The position numbers and the translations under genes are program-made. The notes below the pieces were generated by a model, which was not told where the DNA came from, searched no databases, and saw only the letters and a list, made by a program, of their open reading frames with translations. This document shows, in pieces, positions 1-8,457 of a stretch of 64,000 bases of DNA. Where the stretch lies: positions 156,145 to 220,144 of the forward strand of contig CAMXAU010000002.1 in NCBI GenBank assembly GCA_947179325.1, read 5' to 3'. The stretch is from an uncultured Bacteroidales bacterium. Lineage in GTDB: Bacteria > Bacteroidota > Bacteroidia > Bacteroidales > UBA932. Each line of letters begins with the position of its first letter. Positions within the stretch are counted from its first letter, which is position 1.

Positions 1-689
1 CAGTCAAGAAGCCTGTAGAGCAGCTTTGCAGAAGACTTTGCGGTCCTTGACCTCAACACGAATATTCCTGATGTAAACTTCCTGTAATGGAAGAGGTCGG
101 CATCCTGTATAGAAGCGACATATTCCAGCGGGGTGCAATCCCCTTTGAGATGGCTGTCCCTCCCGACTGAGTCAAGAATCATGTCCACGTCGGACTCAAG
201 CGGCATGGAACCGCGCCCCGCAGCCTGGAAATGCTGGTGGTCAGGGGCAGAGGCTCCGCATTTTGGACCATTATAGAAAAAGACATATCCCTGATATGCC
301 TTTGACATGTCAAGCATATCCACATACCTTGTCCTGATTGACTGCGGGACATGCCGGTCTGCCGCAATCACAAGATGCTCCGGAAATATAGGATACGGAT
401 TTACCAGGATATCGTATTTCTTGCCTTTGCGCCCCTCGAATTTCATGCGTGTCTGCTCCTTGGGACGGTTCTCATGGCACAGGAAACATCTGCGCGCACC
501 GATAGACTCCTTGTCGACCTTTGCGGCGGAAGAGACGATGCGCGCCGGGTTAAACTGCACCTTCACCTCCAGCCCGCCTGCATCCAGGGTCTTGACCCTT
601 ACATTCTTAAGTGCCCTGAAATTAGCGCAGGCCAAAGGCCACCGCGACAGCTGGTCGCAGATAAATTTATCTAATCCTCCTGGTCTCAT
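1..689 (-). CDS. DUF4922 family, HIT/GalT-like nucleotidyl-sugar protein (partial)
   Basis: The frame starts at the ATG at 689, two bases after the stop of the upstream glycosyltransferase, and stays open to the left edge, so the C-terminus is missing (about 229 codons visible). The translation shows RCFLCHENRP near residue 67, NPYPIFPEHLVIA near 97 and a C-G-A-S-A-P-D-H-Q-H-F-Q stretch near 144. The H-x-H pair after a Pro/Asp resembles the histidine motif of the HIT/GalT superfamily, which includes GDP-hexose and ADP-glucose phosphorylases. Bacteroidota carry this family as DUF4922 proteins beside a GT2 enzyme, as here. The close spacing indicates translational coupling. A role in nucleotide-sugar metabolism is inference and the substrate is unknown. 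The family call is fairly sure, the function is not. Confidence 0.75.
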   Translation of the reverse strand, partial: MRPGGLDKFICDQLSRWPLACANFRALKNVRVKTLDAGGLEVKVQFNPARIVSSAAKVDKESIGARRCFLCHENRPKEQTRMKFEGRKGKKYDILVNPYPIFPEHLVIAADRHVPQSIRTRYVDMLDMSKAYQGYVFFYNGPKCGASAPDHQHFQAAGRGSMPLESDVDMILDSVGRDSHLKGDCTPLEYVASIQDADLFHYRKFTSGIFVLRSRTAKSSAKLLYRLLD

Positions 690-691
690 TG

Positions 692-2062
692 TCATTCTGC
701 ATCAGTGTTCATCCTTATTCTCGCCTCAAGCTCCCATGTGCGGAGACGGTCCTTGTACAGATTATTTGCGTTTACCCTTTCGATGTCAAGAGCCGCGTCT
801 GAATTCCCTTCCCATCTGCGGCAGCAATAGAGCACATCATAGATTCTACCGATCCTGTATTCCCTGCTGATTCTCAAGCCCATTGCATAGTCCTCTCCAT
901 AACTTGTATCAGGGAAGTCCAGCGTGCGGAGCAAAGGGGTCCAGAAAGCCCTCGGGGCACCAAGCCCATTTATCCTCAAGGCATTGTTCCTGCCGTTGTC
1001 ATCTGTCCACTCCCTATGGTCAATAATTCCGGGAGGAATCGGCTCCATGTTGAAATCCGTCATCAGATATGTACCGACAACCATGGCACACCCCTGTTCC
1101 TCAAAGGCAGACACGATCCTTGACAATGTGTCCGGACCGCTGTAGACATCATCGCTGTCAAGCTGCACTGCAAATTCACCGCAATGGGCTGAGTGCACTG
1201 CAAGATTCCAGCAGCCTCCGATCATCAGGTCATCCCTATCCGGGACAATATGCACAAGGCGGCTGTCCGATGCCGCCAATTCAGCAAGAAGCTCTGTCGT
1301 CCCGTCTGTCGAATGGTTGTCCACCACGATTACATTGAACCGGAAGGGACACTCCTGCGACAACGCACTCCTGACAGCGTCAGAAACTGTACGTATCCTG
1401 TTATATACAGGTATTATCACTGAAGCCTTTACCGGGAATACGCTTTCCTTTACCTCAGAGCCAGGACATGCCTGTCCCAGGTCCACATCCCTGAACACAG
1501 GCTCAAGGTACGCGCCGATCTTCTTCAGGTGCAATGTACAGATCTTCTCCATCTCAATCTGCACTTCCCTGTTTCTCGGGTCGACATAGTCAAACTGCTT
1601 TTCACCGGACTTCCGGCCGTCAAGCTGGACAGAAGTGTACAGATATTCATTTACATGGACTATCTTCTTCATCCTCAGGCGTATAAAATACAGGGCTCCG
1701 AAGCGGCACCACCCGGGAAGCTCCGACACAGCCTCACGGAATGCAGATGTCCTGAAGACAAGGGCAGGACCGAAGTCAAAATCATCCCTCAGGGCACCTT
1801 TCTGGCAGTCAATCAGCGGATGCCTTTTCCTTGCGGCTGGTCCCTCCTGGCCAGGAAGCACCTCATAATAGTCTGAATAGAGCATGTCAGCCCCGGAAGC
1901 ATCCGCGATGGACACGAAACGTTCAAGAGACCTGTACCCAAGGTCAAGGGAATCCTCCCTCGTATATATAAGGATATATTTTGTCGAAGCCTGTCCTGCA
2001 ATTGCACGCAAAGCCTCTGTTGGGAGCAAATGGCTCCCGGCTACGAAACATTCGATGTCCAT
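692..2062 (-). CDS. Glycosyltransferase family 2 protein
   Basis: This 456-residue protein has a GT-A fold glycosyltransferase domain at about residues 210-400. It opens with [10 protein letters not shown], has the [10 protein letters not shown] loop at 246-255 and the metal/nucleotide-binding LDSDD at 301-305. The first 200 residues also look like part of a GT-A fold ([20 protein letters not shown]) but lack the full set of motifs, so this may be a tandem arrangement with a degenerate first half. There is no signal peptide or membrane segment, so it is probably cytoplasmic. It lies 93 bases after the Nudix gene and is followed two bases later by the DUF4922 gene. The pair probably acts in one pathway. 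Acceptor and donor are unknown. Confidence 0.85.
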   Translation of the reverse strand: MDIECFVAGSHLLPTEALRAIAGQASTKYILIYTREDSLDLGYRSLERFVSIADASGADMLYSDYYEVLPGQEGPAARKRHPLIDCQKGALRDDFDFGPALVFRTSAFREAVSELPGWCRFGALYFIRLRMKKIVHVNEYLYTSVQLDGRKSGEKQFDYVDPRNREVQIEMEKICTLHLKKIGAYLEPVFRDVDLGQACPGSEVKESVFPVKASVIIPVYNRIRTVSDAVRSALSQECPFRFNVIVVDNHSTDGTTELLAELAASDSRLVHIVPDRDDLMIGGCWNLAVHSAHCGEFAVQLDSDDVYSGPDTLSRIVSAFEEQGCAMVVGTYLMTDFNMEPIPPGIIDHREWTDDNGRNNALRINGLGAPRAFWTPLLRTLDFPDTSYGEDYAMGLRISREYRIGRIYDVLYCCRRWEGNSDAALDIERVNANNLYKDRLRTWELEARIRMNTDAE

Positions 2063-2155
2063 AAAACAACGTCAGCTAAAATATGACTATCTGTCCTGGA
2101 GCGCCGGACTGTCTGGCCAGCAAATGGCGTGGCAATCGGGAAACCAGGGATTTCC

Positions 2156-2743
2156 CTACAGCAGAGCAGACAGCTGGCGGCCAATCATGGCAAACTCCTG
2201 TTCAAAGTTAGGTGTAAAGACTGAGTTTCCCAAACTTTCTTCAATTTCCGCAAACGGCCACCATCTCCCCTCGTCAACCTCATCATTGTCCGGCTCCAGC
2301 CTGAAGTTCCCGACTACAGCGAAGACATTCACCATCTCAAGCTCTATCTCCGACTCGAACTGGTATGACATGAGGTATATAGGATTGAAATCCATGAAGC
2401 CAAGTTCCTCGCGGGCTTCCCGGTACAGGGACTCCAGCAGGACTTCTCCGTAGGCGACATGCCCTCCGACAGCAGTATCCCATCTGCCTGGCTGTATATC
2501 TTTATCCATGGAGCGCTTCTGCATATACAGTTCACCATTGCGGTTTATTATATGCAGGTGCACAACAGGATGCAGCACCTTGGCACCGCTATGGCAATAT
2601 GCCCTTGATGCCATGCCGACGACCTCACCGTCCGGCTTTATGACAGGAAACATCTCGGTCCCCGGCACATAAGCAGAAGGATTTCCCGCAGTAGGTGCAG
2701 GAAGGACTGGCGCCGGTTCAAATGGATATATCAGGTCGAACAT
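2156..2743 (-). CDS. Nudix hydrolase
   Basis: This 195-residue protein carries a full Nudix box: G94, E100, then R108-E-A-R-E-E-L-G115, which binds the divalent metals needed to cleave nucleoside diphosphate-linked substrates. The core domain is about residues 55-180. The first 50 residues form a short extension (MFPVIKPDGEVVGMASRAYC). This arrangement is like the YfcD/isopentenyl-diphosphate isomerase-like Nudix group, where substrates are mostly unproven. It starts 18 bases after the stop of the transporter gene and is probably cotranscribed with it. No signal peptide. The Nudix fold is certain; the substrate is not predictable. Confidence 0.9.
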   Translation of the reverse strand: MFDLIYPFEPAPVLPAPTAGNPSAYVPGTEMFPVIKPDGEVVGMASRAYCHSGAKVLHPVVHLHIINRNGELYMQKRSMDKDIQPGRWDTAVGGHVAYGEVLLESLYREAREELGFMDFNPIYLMSYQFESEIELEMVNVFAVVGNFRLEPDNDEVDEGRWWPFAEIEESLGNSVFTPNFEQEFAMIGRQLSALL

Positions 2744-2761
2744 GCCTATGCCGGTTACGGG

Positions 2762-4444
2762 CTACGCCAGTGCTACAAGTATAAGGAGCTGGGCGACAAG
2801 CACCCTCATGAACATGGACAGCGGATAGACTGTCGCATAGTTCACCGAAGTATAGTCCGTCCCGTACGCATTCTGAGAGAATGCAAGCACAGGAGGGTTG
2901 GTGCATGCTCCGGAGACAAGTCCGCATATCTGATAGAAATTAAGCCTGAAGACAAGACGTCCTGCCATTGCCACGACAAATGTCGGGATTATGGTAATCA
3001 ATGCGCCATACAGGATCCACCAGTATCCGCCGTTTACAATTGAAGACACAAAGTTCTCTCCAGCACCGAGTCCCACGGCTGCAAGGAAAATCGAGATCCC
3101 GATCTCCCTTATCATCAGGTTCGCACTTGTGGTGGTATAGGTAGTGACCTTGAATCTCGGGCCAAAATATCCGATAAGGATCGCAATGATGAGCGGTCCA
3201 CCTGCAAGCCCGAGCTTTATCGCCTGTGGGATTCCAGGGAAACGGATTGGAATTGAGCCGAATATGACACCTACAGCAATGCCGAGGAAAATAGGGATAA
3301 GATATGGGTGATTAAGCCCTGAGGCAGAGTCGCCAACAACATCCTTCACCTTGTCTATCGCATTCTCGTGCCCGACAACACGTATCACATCACCGAGCTG
3401 GAGCACAAGGTTAGGGCTTGCCACCAGGTCAACACCTGCACGTGAAACCCTTGTGATGCTGACTCCGTAGGTCGCACGGATCTTGAGGTCTCCCAGCCTC
3501 TTACCTGTCAATGAAGACTTTGTGACTGTGAGCTTCTTGGCAATCATGGAAGTATCCAGTTTCTCCCACTCCCTGACGTCCATCTCGATCCTCTTTCCGA
3601 AAAGCATAGTCACGACATCAGCGGAACTTTGTGAAGTGACAACAAGAAGCTTGTCCCCCTCATGAAGTACAGTCTCGGCAGACGGGACATCCACAGTACC
3701 GTCACGGTAGACACGGGAAATCACGAACTTGTTTGCTATCTCCCTGTTGACCTCCTTCACCGCCTTATTGAAAATCGCCGGATTCCTGACCTCAAACGCA
3801 ATACGCACAGCACATTCAATTCCGGTCTCATCAGCATCCAGGACAGCCTTTTCCTTTTTCAGGTCAATCCTGAAGATGGCCTTGACAAGCATGAGCACCA
3901 TGATCACCCCAAGCACACCGATAGGATAAGCCACAGCGTACCCAGACGCAAGCGAGCCTGATATGCGTGACGCCTCAGCCGCGCCCTGTACAGATGAAGC
4001 GACATCAAAATACGTCTGCTGTGCAGCACCAAGCCCAGGGGTATTAGTGACAGCACCGGACATGACACCTACCATTGTAGACAGGTCCTCGCCAGTGACG
4101 ATATGTATCACGTATGTTGTAAGGACAGCAAGGAGCACGATTGCCACTGCAAGCATATTCATCATCAGCCCGCCTTTCTTGAAGGAATGGAAAAATCCAG
4201 GGCCGACCTGAAGTCCGATAGAGAAGACAAACAGGATGAGTCCGAATTCCTTCAGGAAATGCAGAAGCTCCCCAGGAATACGGAATCCGAAATGGCTGAG
4301 CAGGATACCGACAAACAGGATCCATGTAGACCCGAGCGTAACCCCCTTGACCTTAAAACGTCCAAGCCATATACCGGCGGCTATCACAAAGGCAAGCAGC
4401 ATTATGGAATGCCCAGTCCCTAATCCGAAAAACAAATCTTTCAT
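2762..4444 (-). CDS. AspT/YidE/YbjL-type transporter with two TrkA_C domains
   Basis: This 560-residue inner-membrane protein has the family's duplicated layout. A first hydrophobic half at about residues 10-190 and a second at about 385-558 flank two soluble TrkA_C-like regulatory domains at roughly 210-370. Repeated features include the glycine-rich helices ILFVGILLSHFG and GLGAGENF and the GAVTNTPGLG / GACTNPPVLA pair, an internal duplicate typical of the Asp:Ala exchanger superfamily (TC 2.A.81). Substrate is unknown; AspT itself exchanges aspartate and alanine, but YidE-like members are uncharacterised. Length and architecture are complete. It follows a strong terminator and probably heads the transporter-Nudix-GT2-DUF4922 transcription unit. 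Confidence 0.9.
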   Translation of the reverse strand: MKDLFFGLGTGHSIMLLAFVIAAGIWLGRFKVKGVTLGSTWILFVGILLSHFGFRIPGELLHFLKEFGLILFVFSIGLQVGPGFFHSFKKGGLMMNMLAVAIVLLAVLTTYVIHIVTGEDLSTMVGVMSGAVTNTPGLGAAQQTYFDVASSVQGAAEASRISGSLASGYAVAYPIGVLGVIMVLMLVKAIFRIDLKKEKAVLDADETGIECAVRIAFEVRNPAIFNKAVKEVNREIANKFVISRVYRDGTVDVPSAETVLHEGDKLLVVTSQSSADVVTMLFGKRIEMDVREWEKLDTSMIAKKLTVTKSSLTGKRLGDLKIRATYGVSITRVSRAGVDLVASPNLVLQLGDVIRVVGHENAIDKVKDVVGDSASGLNHPYLIPIFLGIAVGVIFGSIPIRFPGIPQAIKLGLAGGPLIIAILIGYFGPRFKVTTYTTTSANLMIREIGISIFLAAVGLGAGENFVSSIVNGGYWWILYGALITIIPTFVVAMAGRLVFRLNFYQICGLVSGACTNPPVLAFSQNAYGTDYTSVNYATVYPLSMFMRVLVAQLLILVALA

Positions 4445-4490
4445 AACTCCATTAATTAAGTCCTATTTACAGCATCTTCGGCTGTCTATC

Positions 4491-4519
4491 AAAAAAAACA
4501 AAGGCTGGAGTCACCAGCC
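4491..4519 (-). terminator. Rho-independent terminator overlapping the thioesterase stop
   Basis: On the minus strand GGCTGG and CCAGCC form a 6-bp stem with a 5-base loop, followed by a run of eleven T's broken by one G. The stop codon TGA (4513-4511) of the thioesterase lies inside the loop. Confidence 0.8.
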
Positions 4520-5236
4520 AAGCTCAATGCAGAAGGCCGACCTTCCTTCCGAGCGTCCCTCAATGTATATCTTCCCCTCTGCATCAGCCCTATAGATTTC
4601 AACATCCTCTCCAGGCAATGTCTCATTGTTGAAATTGATCCTGACATCCTTTACAGGATTGCTTACAGCAAATCCGTATTCAAGCGCATCCATCGCCCAG
4701 ACAAGATAGCGTGCATTGTTTGTATGACCGTTCATGTCCACATCTGAGTATGCCACCCTGCGCACCGCCACCATTTCAGGCTGCACGCCTTTCGGCATCT
4801 GAACCTTGTCGCAGGAATGCTCTATCGCATCCTCAAGGCATGCTGTCCCATTGTCAAGTATCTCAGTGTCCCTTGATATCCTCCTGGTATCCACATTCAG
4901 CACCAGCCAGGATGTAGTCGCAGAGACGAGCACATCTCCACTGCCATCCTTCATCTGGAAATCACGGAGATAGAAAAGCCTGTCAGCACCTTTGTGCCAC
5001 GTGCTCAGGCAGACCTCATCACGCCACTGGGGATATCTTTCAAAATGGATATGCATACGCGAAAGCACCCACACGGTCCTCGTCTTCTGAAGGTCATCAT
5101 ATCCGAATCCAAGCTTCTGTGCATGAACATTTGCCATTTCCTGCGCAAGGTCCATGAATGACGATGGCTTCAGGCGGCACGCATTGTCCGTGTCGTAGCA
5201 TGGTATAATGAGATTCTGTGAAAACTTGTTCTGCAT
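4511..5236 (-). CDS. Acyl-ACP thioesterase
   Basis: The product is about 241 residues from the ATG at 5236. An upstream in-frame TTG at 5245 adds only three residues and is less likely. It has the two-hotdog layout of bacterial FatA/FatB-like acyl-[acyl carrier protein] thioesterases (PF01643): an N-terminal half with NLIIPCYDTDNACRLKPSSF and FMDLAQEMANVHAQKLG, and a C-terminal half with VAVRRVAYSDVDMNGHTNNA followed by RYLVWAMD. The D-x-N-x-H segment is the family's catalytic region. It hydrolyses acyl-ACP to free fatty acid, ending chain elongation in the cytoplasm. It has its own promoter and terminator, so it is likely a single-gene transcript. Confidence 0.92.
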   Translation of the reverse strand: MQNKFSQNLIIPCYDTDNACRLKPSSFMDLAQEMANVHAQKLGFGYDDLQKTRTVWVLSRMHIHFERYPQWRDEVCLSTWHKGADRLFYLRDFQMKDGSGDVLVSATTSWLVLNVDTRRISRDTEILDNGTACLEDAIEHSCDKVQMPKGVQPEMVAVRRVAYSDVDMNGHTNNARYLVWAMDALEYGFAVSNPVKDVRINFNNETLPGEDVEIYRADAEGKIYIEGRSEGRSAFCIELGW

Positions 5237-5295
5237 TACAATCAATTTTTCCCGGCCCGCTCATCACTGGAATGGCAAAACCGGCAGACGGGGCG

Positions 5296-5327
5296 CAAAA
5301 ATAGCATTAATAGTTCAGAATTTCAAG
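5296..5327 (-). promoter_or_regulatory. Bacteroidota-type promoter for the thioesterase gene
   Basis: The minus strand has TATTTTTG (5303-5296), matching the -7 consensus TAnnTTTG, and CTTG ending the -33 region with its 5' base at 5327. The start-to-start distance is 24 bases. It lies 60 bases before the ATG at 5236. Confidence 0.55.
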
Positions 5328-6449
5328 TTCCTCCGGACTATATAATATTGAATTTATGAAATCCGGACACAGGTCAGCCAACAGGACAAATACCCCAAGC
5401 GCAATAACCGCCAATGCCACAAGCAAAGCGGCTGTCAGCAGGATTACCCTGACAGTGCGGGCCTTCCCTTCCGTCCTTGTCAAGGCCTCCTTTTCCGCCG
5501 GGCTTTCCGGCTGCTCTGCGGCAGGCCGGACATTCTCTGGCTGCGGCTGAGGTTCTGGCCGCTGGTCTGACAGAGGTTCAGGCTGAGGATCAGGCTGCGG
5601 CAATCCTGATTCCTGCACTGCTGCAGGTAAAGCTTCTGATTCCTGCACTGGCTCTACGGAAGGCACTGTCATTAAATCCGTCCCCGATGCCGGCTCTGAA
5701 GCAGACACCTGCTCCATCACCGCTACTGATCCTGTAGAGAGTTCCTGCGATGGATTCTGTTCCGATTCTCCTTTATGTTCTGGCACCTGCTCCGCGCCAG
5801 GTCCATCTGAGGATTCCGTCTCCAGCTGCTTAGCCGCACCAGGGTCCTCCACCGTTTCATGCACATGGAGTCGCTCCTGTTTTTCATTCCCCGGCATTGG
5901 CCCCGCTTCAGGAGACGGGACACCCGGTCTCACCTCAGGCTCCGTGGAGATTCCCATGCCTGGCATAGCGTAATGCCCGGCATCAGACAACGGCTCATTC
6001 TCCTGCCCTGCCGAAACATTTCGTACACTATGAGTCTTCAATGACACGGGCTCAAGCCCGGCACCCTCAGGAAAAATATCCATATCCTCATCAGGGACAA
6101 AGAAATAATTGTTCTCCCTTGTCGCCCTCAACCTGCCAAGCCCAGGGAAAATCATGACTTTCTCCTTGTCAAGCACCGCCCGCATATCACGCACAAAATC
6201 CTCTATAATATGCTCAGCCACATCAGTTCCAGTGCCATTGGACTCAGCATAGAGCCTCGCAAGAAGCCCGTCCCTCCCGGAATCCTGCCTGAAATACAGT
6301 TTCCTGTACGGAGGATTGATGGTATATCCCCTGTCAGAAAACGTAGAAGGCACAATCTCGGCTGCGAAATAGCCAAGGCCGGGCAAAACAACCCTATCAT
6401 TGTCAAGGATCAGTTCCTTCACCATTTTTGACAGAAGATCGATATCCAT
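5307..6449 (-). CDS. HU/CCDC81-like domain protein with C-terminal membrane segment
   Basis: Start taken at the ATG at 6449; a TTG two codons upstream is possible. The 380-residue protein begins with two small HU-fold repeats at about residues 1-65 and 70-125: VVLPGLGYFAAE with YRKLYFRQD, and VMIFPGLGRLRATREN with FFVPDED. These match the CCDC81-like prokaryotic HU domains of Bacteroidota. Next comes a low-complexity linker of about 200 residues rich in Pro, Glu, Gln and Ser, then a single hydrophobic segment near the C-terminus (VILLTAALLVALAVIALGVF) and a short tail. In related proteins a SPOR peptidoglycan-binding domain often follows the membrane segment; none is present here. It may link DNA or a protein partner to the inner membrane, which is inference. 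Confidence 0.8.
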   Translation of the reverse strand: MDIDLLSKMVKELILDNDRVVLPGLGYFAAEIVPSTFSDRGYTINPPYRKLYFRQDSGRDGLLARLYAESNGTGTDVAEHIIEDFVRDMRAVLDKEKVMIFPGLGRLRATRENNYFFVPDEDMDIFPEGAGLEPVSLKTHSVRNVSAGQENEPLSDAGHYAMPGMGISTEPEVRPGVPSPEAGPMPGNEKQERLHVHETVEDPGAAKQLETESSDGPGAEQVPEHKGESEQNPSQELSTGSVAVMEQVSASEPASGTDLMTVPSVEPVQESEALPAAVQESGLPQPDPQPEPLSDQRPEPQPQPENVRPAAEQPESPAEKEALTRTEGKARTVRVILLTAALLVALAVIALGVFVLLADLCPDFINSILYSPEELEILNY

Positions 6450-6504
6450 AAGCAAGTCTCTTGATTCAATTACATAAACATGCAGCTAAACTGCAAAAGC
6501 GGCA

Positions 6505-6538
6505 CAAAGGTAATAAGAATCTGCCGAAAATTCAGAAA
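6505..6538 (-). promoter_or_regulatory. Promoter for the HU-domain protein
   Basis: The minus strand carries TACCTTTG (6512-6505), an exact TAnnTTTG -7 box, with a TTTC -33-like box 26 bases upstream (5' base at 6538). It lies 56 bases before the ATG at 6449. Confidence 0.55.
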
Positions 6539-6567
6539 CTGTCCAGATTTAGATAATCAAAAAATGT

Positions 6568-7002
6568 CACGTTAACTTCAGCTTGTATCATATAGATACC
6601 CTTTGGAAGATGCAGACGCTAACAATCTGCCGAAGAGATATCCGCGCTCTGCTGAAGGAGACGCCCACGCTCTGCTGAAGTATGTACGCCTTTGCCTGCC
6701 CCAATTGCATGCACATTGGAAACGCCTATACCCTGGAATTACGCAGAGGGCATCAGCCACGGAATCACATGAGGACATTTCACATATTCGTCCTCTCTTA
6801 TTTATATCTCACCGGTTCCTCCTTGCCTTATGTCCTTTTACAACCTATAGCTACAAGAATCCGCCAGGCCAATGAAAGCGGCAAGCCTACAGGTGATGAA
6901 CACCGCAAGATGGCAGCAGATGAATAGCAAGATGACGAATGATAAAACGGCAAGCAGACAGATGGTGAATAGCGAGATGCCGGACGATGAATACCGGAGG
7001 CA
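6568..7002. repeat. Degenerate direct repeats upstream of tRNA-Asn
   Basis: The stretch carries no convincing gene. CGCTCTGCTGAAG occurs at 6645-6657 and again at 6668-6680 (period 23), with a degraded third copy before them. A longer degenerate repeat starts with CGGCAAGC at 6879 and again at 6948 (period 69) and continues as GATGAA/GATGCC-rich units to about 7002. CACGTTAACTTCAGCT at 6568-6583 resembles the ends of the IS-like element at 7489-7728. Confidence 0.6.
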
Positions 7003-7210
7003 CGACAGCGATTCGTCTTTGCTATATCACAAAAGCAGTTTATGATGTTTTTATCGTGATGTTTTATGATATTTTTCCGGCATTGAAGGAAAGTTTTGTC
7101 ACAAAATCACAACGCACACAGTATCAGAATAATACAACACGCAAAGATCAATCAGGAACTGTCAACGTGAAAAAAAATTGCAAAAAATCATAAAATTTTT
7201 CGAAAAATAC

Positions 7211-7240
7211 TTGCAGCGTAAAAAAAATGTTGTACCTTTG
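7211..7240 (+). promoter_or_regulatory. Promoter of tRNA-Asn
   Basis: TTG at 7211-7213 and the exact -7 box TACCTTTG at 7233-7240 are spaced 22 bases start to start, 36 bases before the tRNA 5' end. The surroundings are very A/T rich (7185-7230). Confidence 0.65.
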
Positions 7241-7275
7241 CAATCCCATTCGGAAACGATACGGGAAAACAAAAT

Positions 7276-7349
7276 TCCTGAATAGCTCAGTTGGTTAGAG
7301 CATCTGACTGTTAATCAGAGGGTCCCAGGTTCAAGTCCTGGTTCAGGAG
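7276..7349 (+). tRNA. tRNA-Asn (GTT)
   Basis: A 74-base cloverleaf: acceptor arms TCCTGAA and TTCAGGA with G as discriminator, D-arm GCTCAGTTGGTTAGAGC, anticodon stem CTGAC/ATCAG-side pairing around the loop with GTT, and T-arm GTTCAAGTCC. CCA is not encoded. It sits alone, with its own promoter and terminator. Confidence 0.97.
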
Positions 7350-7360
7350 CAACAAAATCC

Positions 7361-7389
7361 AAAGCACTTGCAAATTGCAAGTGCTTTTT
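7361..7389 (+). terminator. Rho-independent terminator of tRNA-Asn
   Basis: AAAGCACTTGCAA pairs perfectly with TTGCAAGTGCTTT around a single central base (effective loop of a few bases), followed by T's. It ends 40 bases after the tRNA. Confidence 0.85.
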
Positions 7390-7488
7390 CATATCATTCT
7401 GGTCCACTGCTGATTCGGTAATGATGGTAATGAGATGCCATTTTCAGGGTATAATCGCCAAAAGCGGTTGGTAAAATCGTTATATCTT

Positions 7489-7728
7489 GTTAACACCCTG
7501 CAATTTACAGAAATTAGATGAAAAGTTTTTCATTTAATGAGCGATAATAAAAAAATAAGGCGTTGTTTGCGATGCCCGGAATGTTGCTCGCTGCACGTCA
7601 TCAAATGGGGTTTCCGCAATGGCGTTCAAAGACACAAATGCAGAAGTTGCCAAAGCTTGTTTTGGATCACTAGAAAACCCTGCGTCTACGCGCATATGTT
7701 GGAAAATCTGAGCTGAAGGTGTGTTAAC
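7489..7728. mobile_element. Small decayed IS-like element with zinc-ribbon remnant
   Basis: The ends carry an exact 8-bp inverted repeat, GTTAACAC (7489-7496) and GTGTTAAC (7721-7728). With one gap the similarity extends to about 13 of 15 positions (CCT-x-CA follows on both ends). Between them lies one short frame (7537-7716) resembling the N-terminal zinc ribbon of IS transposases. No catalytic domain is present, so the element cannot be autonomous. The core GTTAAC is itself palindromic, which lowers the weight of the repeat. No clear target-site duplication is visible. Confidence 0.45.
7537..7716 (+). pseudogene. Transposase N-terminal zinc-ribbon fragment
   Basis: ATG at 7537, stop at 7714-7716, 59 residues. 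The translation reads CLRCPECCSLHVIKWGFRNG, then VQRHKCRSCQSLF. The four-cysteine pattern C-x2-C followed by K-x-G-F-R-N-G-x-Q-R-x-K-C-x-x-C is the zinc ribbon seen at the N-terminus of IS1/IS1595-like and variant IS256 transposases. The DDE catalytic part is absent and the frame ends soon after the ribbon. It is therefore read as a remnant, or less likely an independent small zinc-ribbon protein. Confidence 0.6.
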
Positions 7729-7739
7729 GTGTAAAATAC

Positions 7740-8066
7740 AAGCAGCAGTTATTCAATCACTTACCTGTCAATTGCATTTAAAATTCGAATGCACCAGAAT
7801 CCCGACACCTATCATTACATAATACATTTATAATCAAGTGGTTATATTTTACGCATTTAGGGTCGCATGTGGAAGTACATCTCATTTAATGAAGCCCCTC
7901 CGTGGCCGAAACACTCGAATCATGTCACTCGTCCACGGAAACAGCCGTTTTCGTGGACAGAATTCTTTCGGTTCGACACGCTTCCACTTGATCCTGCTGC
8001 TCCGGTGAACTTGAGATTATCAGTGGGGCAATAAGTGTTACCACGGCCCTGGCATTGTACAGTGTT
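7740..8066. other. Gene-free stretch
   Basis: No convincing coding frame, RNA gene or strong repeat is seen. The decamer CATTTAATGA occurs at 7879-7888 and also at 7531-7540, just before the zinc-ribbon frame, possibly as a leftover of the same element type. Confidence 0.4.
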
Positions 8067-8166
8067 CCATGGTCCGAGTGGAGAAGCGTGCCATAGTCCG
8101 CAGGTGGAGCAGCATGTCATAGTCCACAGGTAAAGAAGTAAGCCATGGTTCAAGCGGTGCTGCACG
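8067..8166. repeat. Four degenerate 24-26 bp tandem repeats
   Basis: Units start at 8067, 8091, 8117 and 8143. The shared pattern is YCATRGTYC, then a C/A-G-G-T run and GGAGMAGYRTG. Units 1 and 4 are 24 bases, units 2 and 3 are 26. No reading frame gives a convincing repeat protein. Confidence 0.65.
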
Positions 8167-8294
8167 TCTTTCAGTCACCAGCCGGCCGCCTTGAAACTGG
8201 CCTTCATCTTCTCCATCACCCCATCACCATACCGAAGCCGGAAGACATCGCTATCTCGTGGCAGAGGATGCCCCTGTCAAAGAAGTCAAGGACC

Positions 8295-8379
8295 GGAGAG
8301 AGGAAGTGAGAGGAGAGAGGGAGTGAGAGGTGAGAGAGATGGAGAGGAAAAGAGGAGAAGGAGGAGAAAGAGAGAGGGG
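8295..8379 (+). repeat. 85-base polypurine tract
   Basis: The tract is made of A and G with only four T's and no C, mostly GAGAG and GGAGA units. It has mirror-like symmetry potential for triplex DNA. No gene is seen on either strand. Confidence 0.75.
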
Positions 8380-8390
8380 CGATTCCGCCG

Positions 8391-8457
8391 GAATCGGACT
8401 ACCGGGGTCTAGGACTGCTGAATCGAGGCTGCCTGAGTCGGGGCTGCGGAATCCTGC
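8391..8457. repeat. Degenerate ~15 bp tandem repeat
   Basis: Five units of the form GAATCGRGGCTGCC follow each other, beginning at about 8391, 8406, 8420, 8435 and 8449. The best preserved are GAATCGAGGCTGCCT and GAGTCGGGGCTGCG. Confidence 0.55.

Noticed and set aside
7920..8165. Minus-strand frame across the 24-26 bp repeats
   Set aside because: The repeat lengths are not multiples of three in every unit and no repeat protein results.
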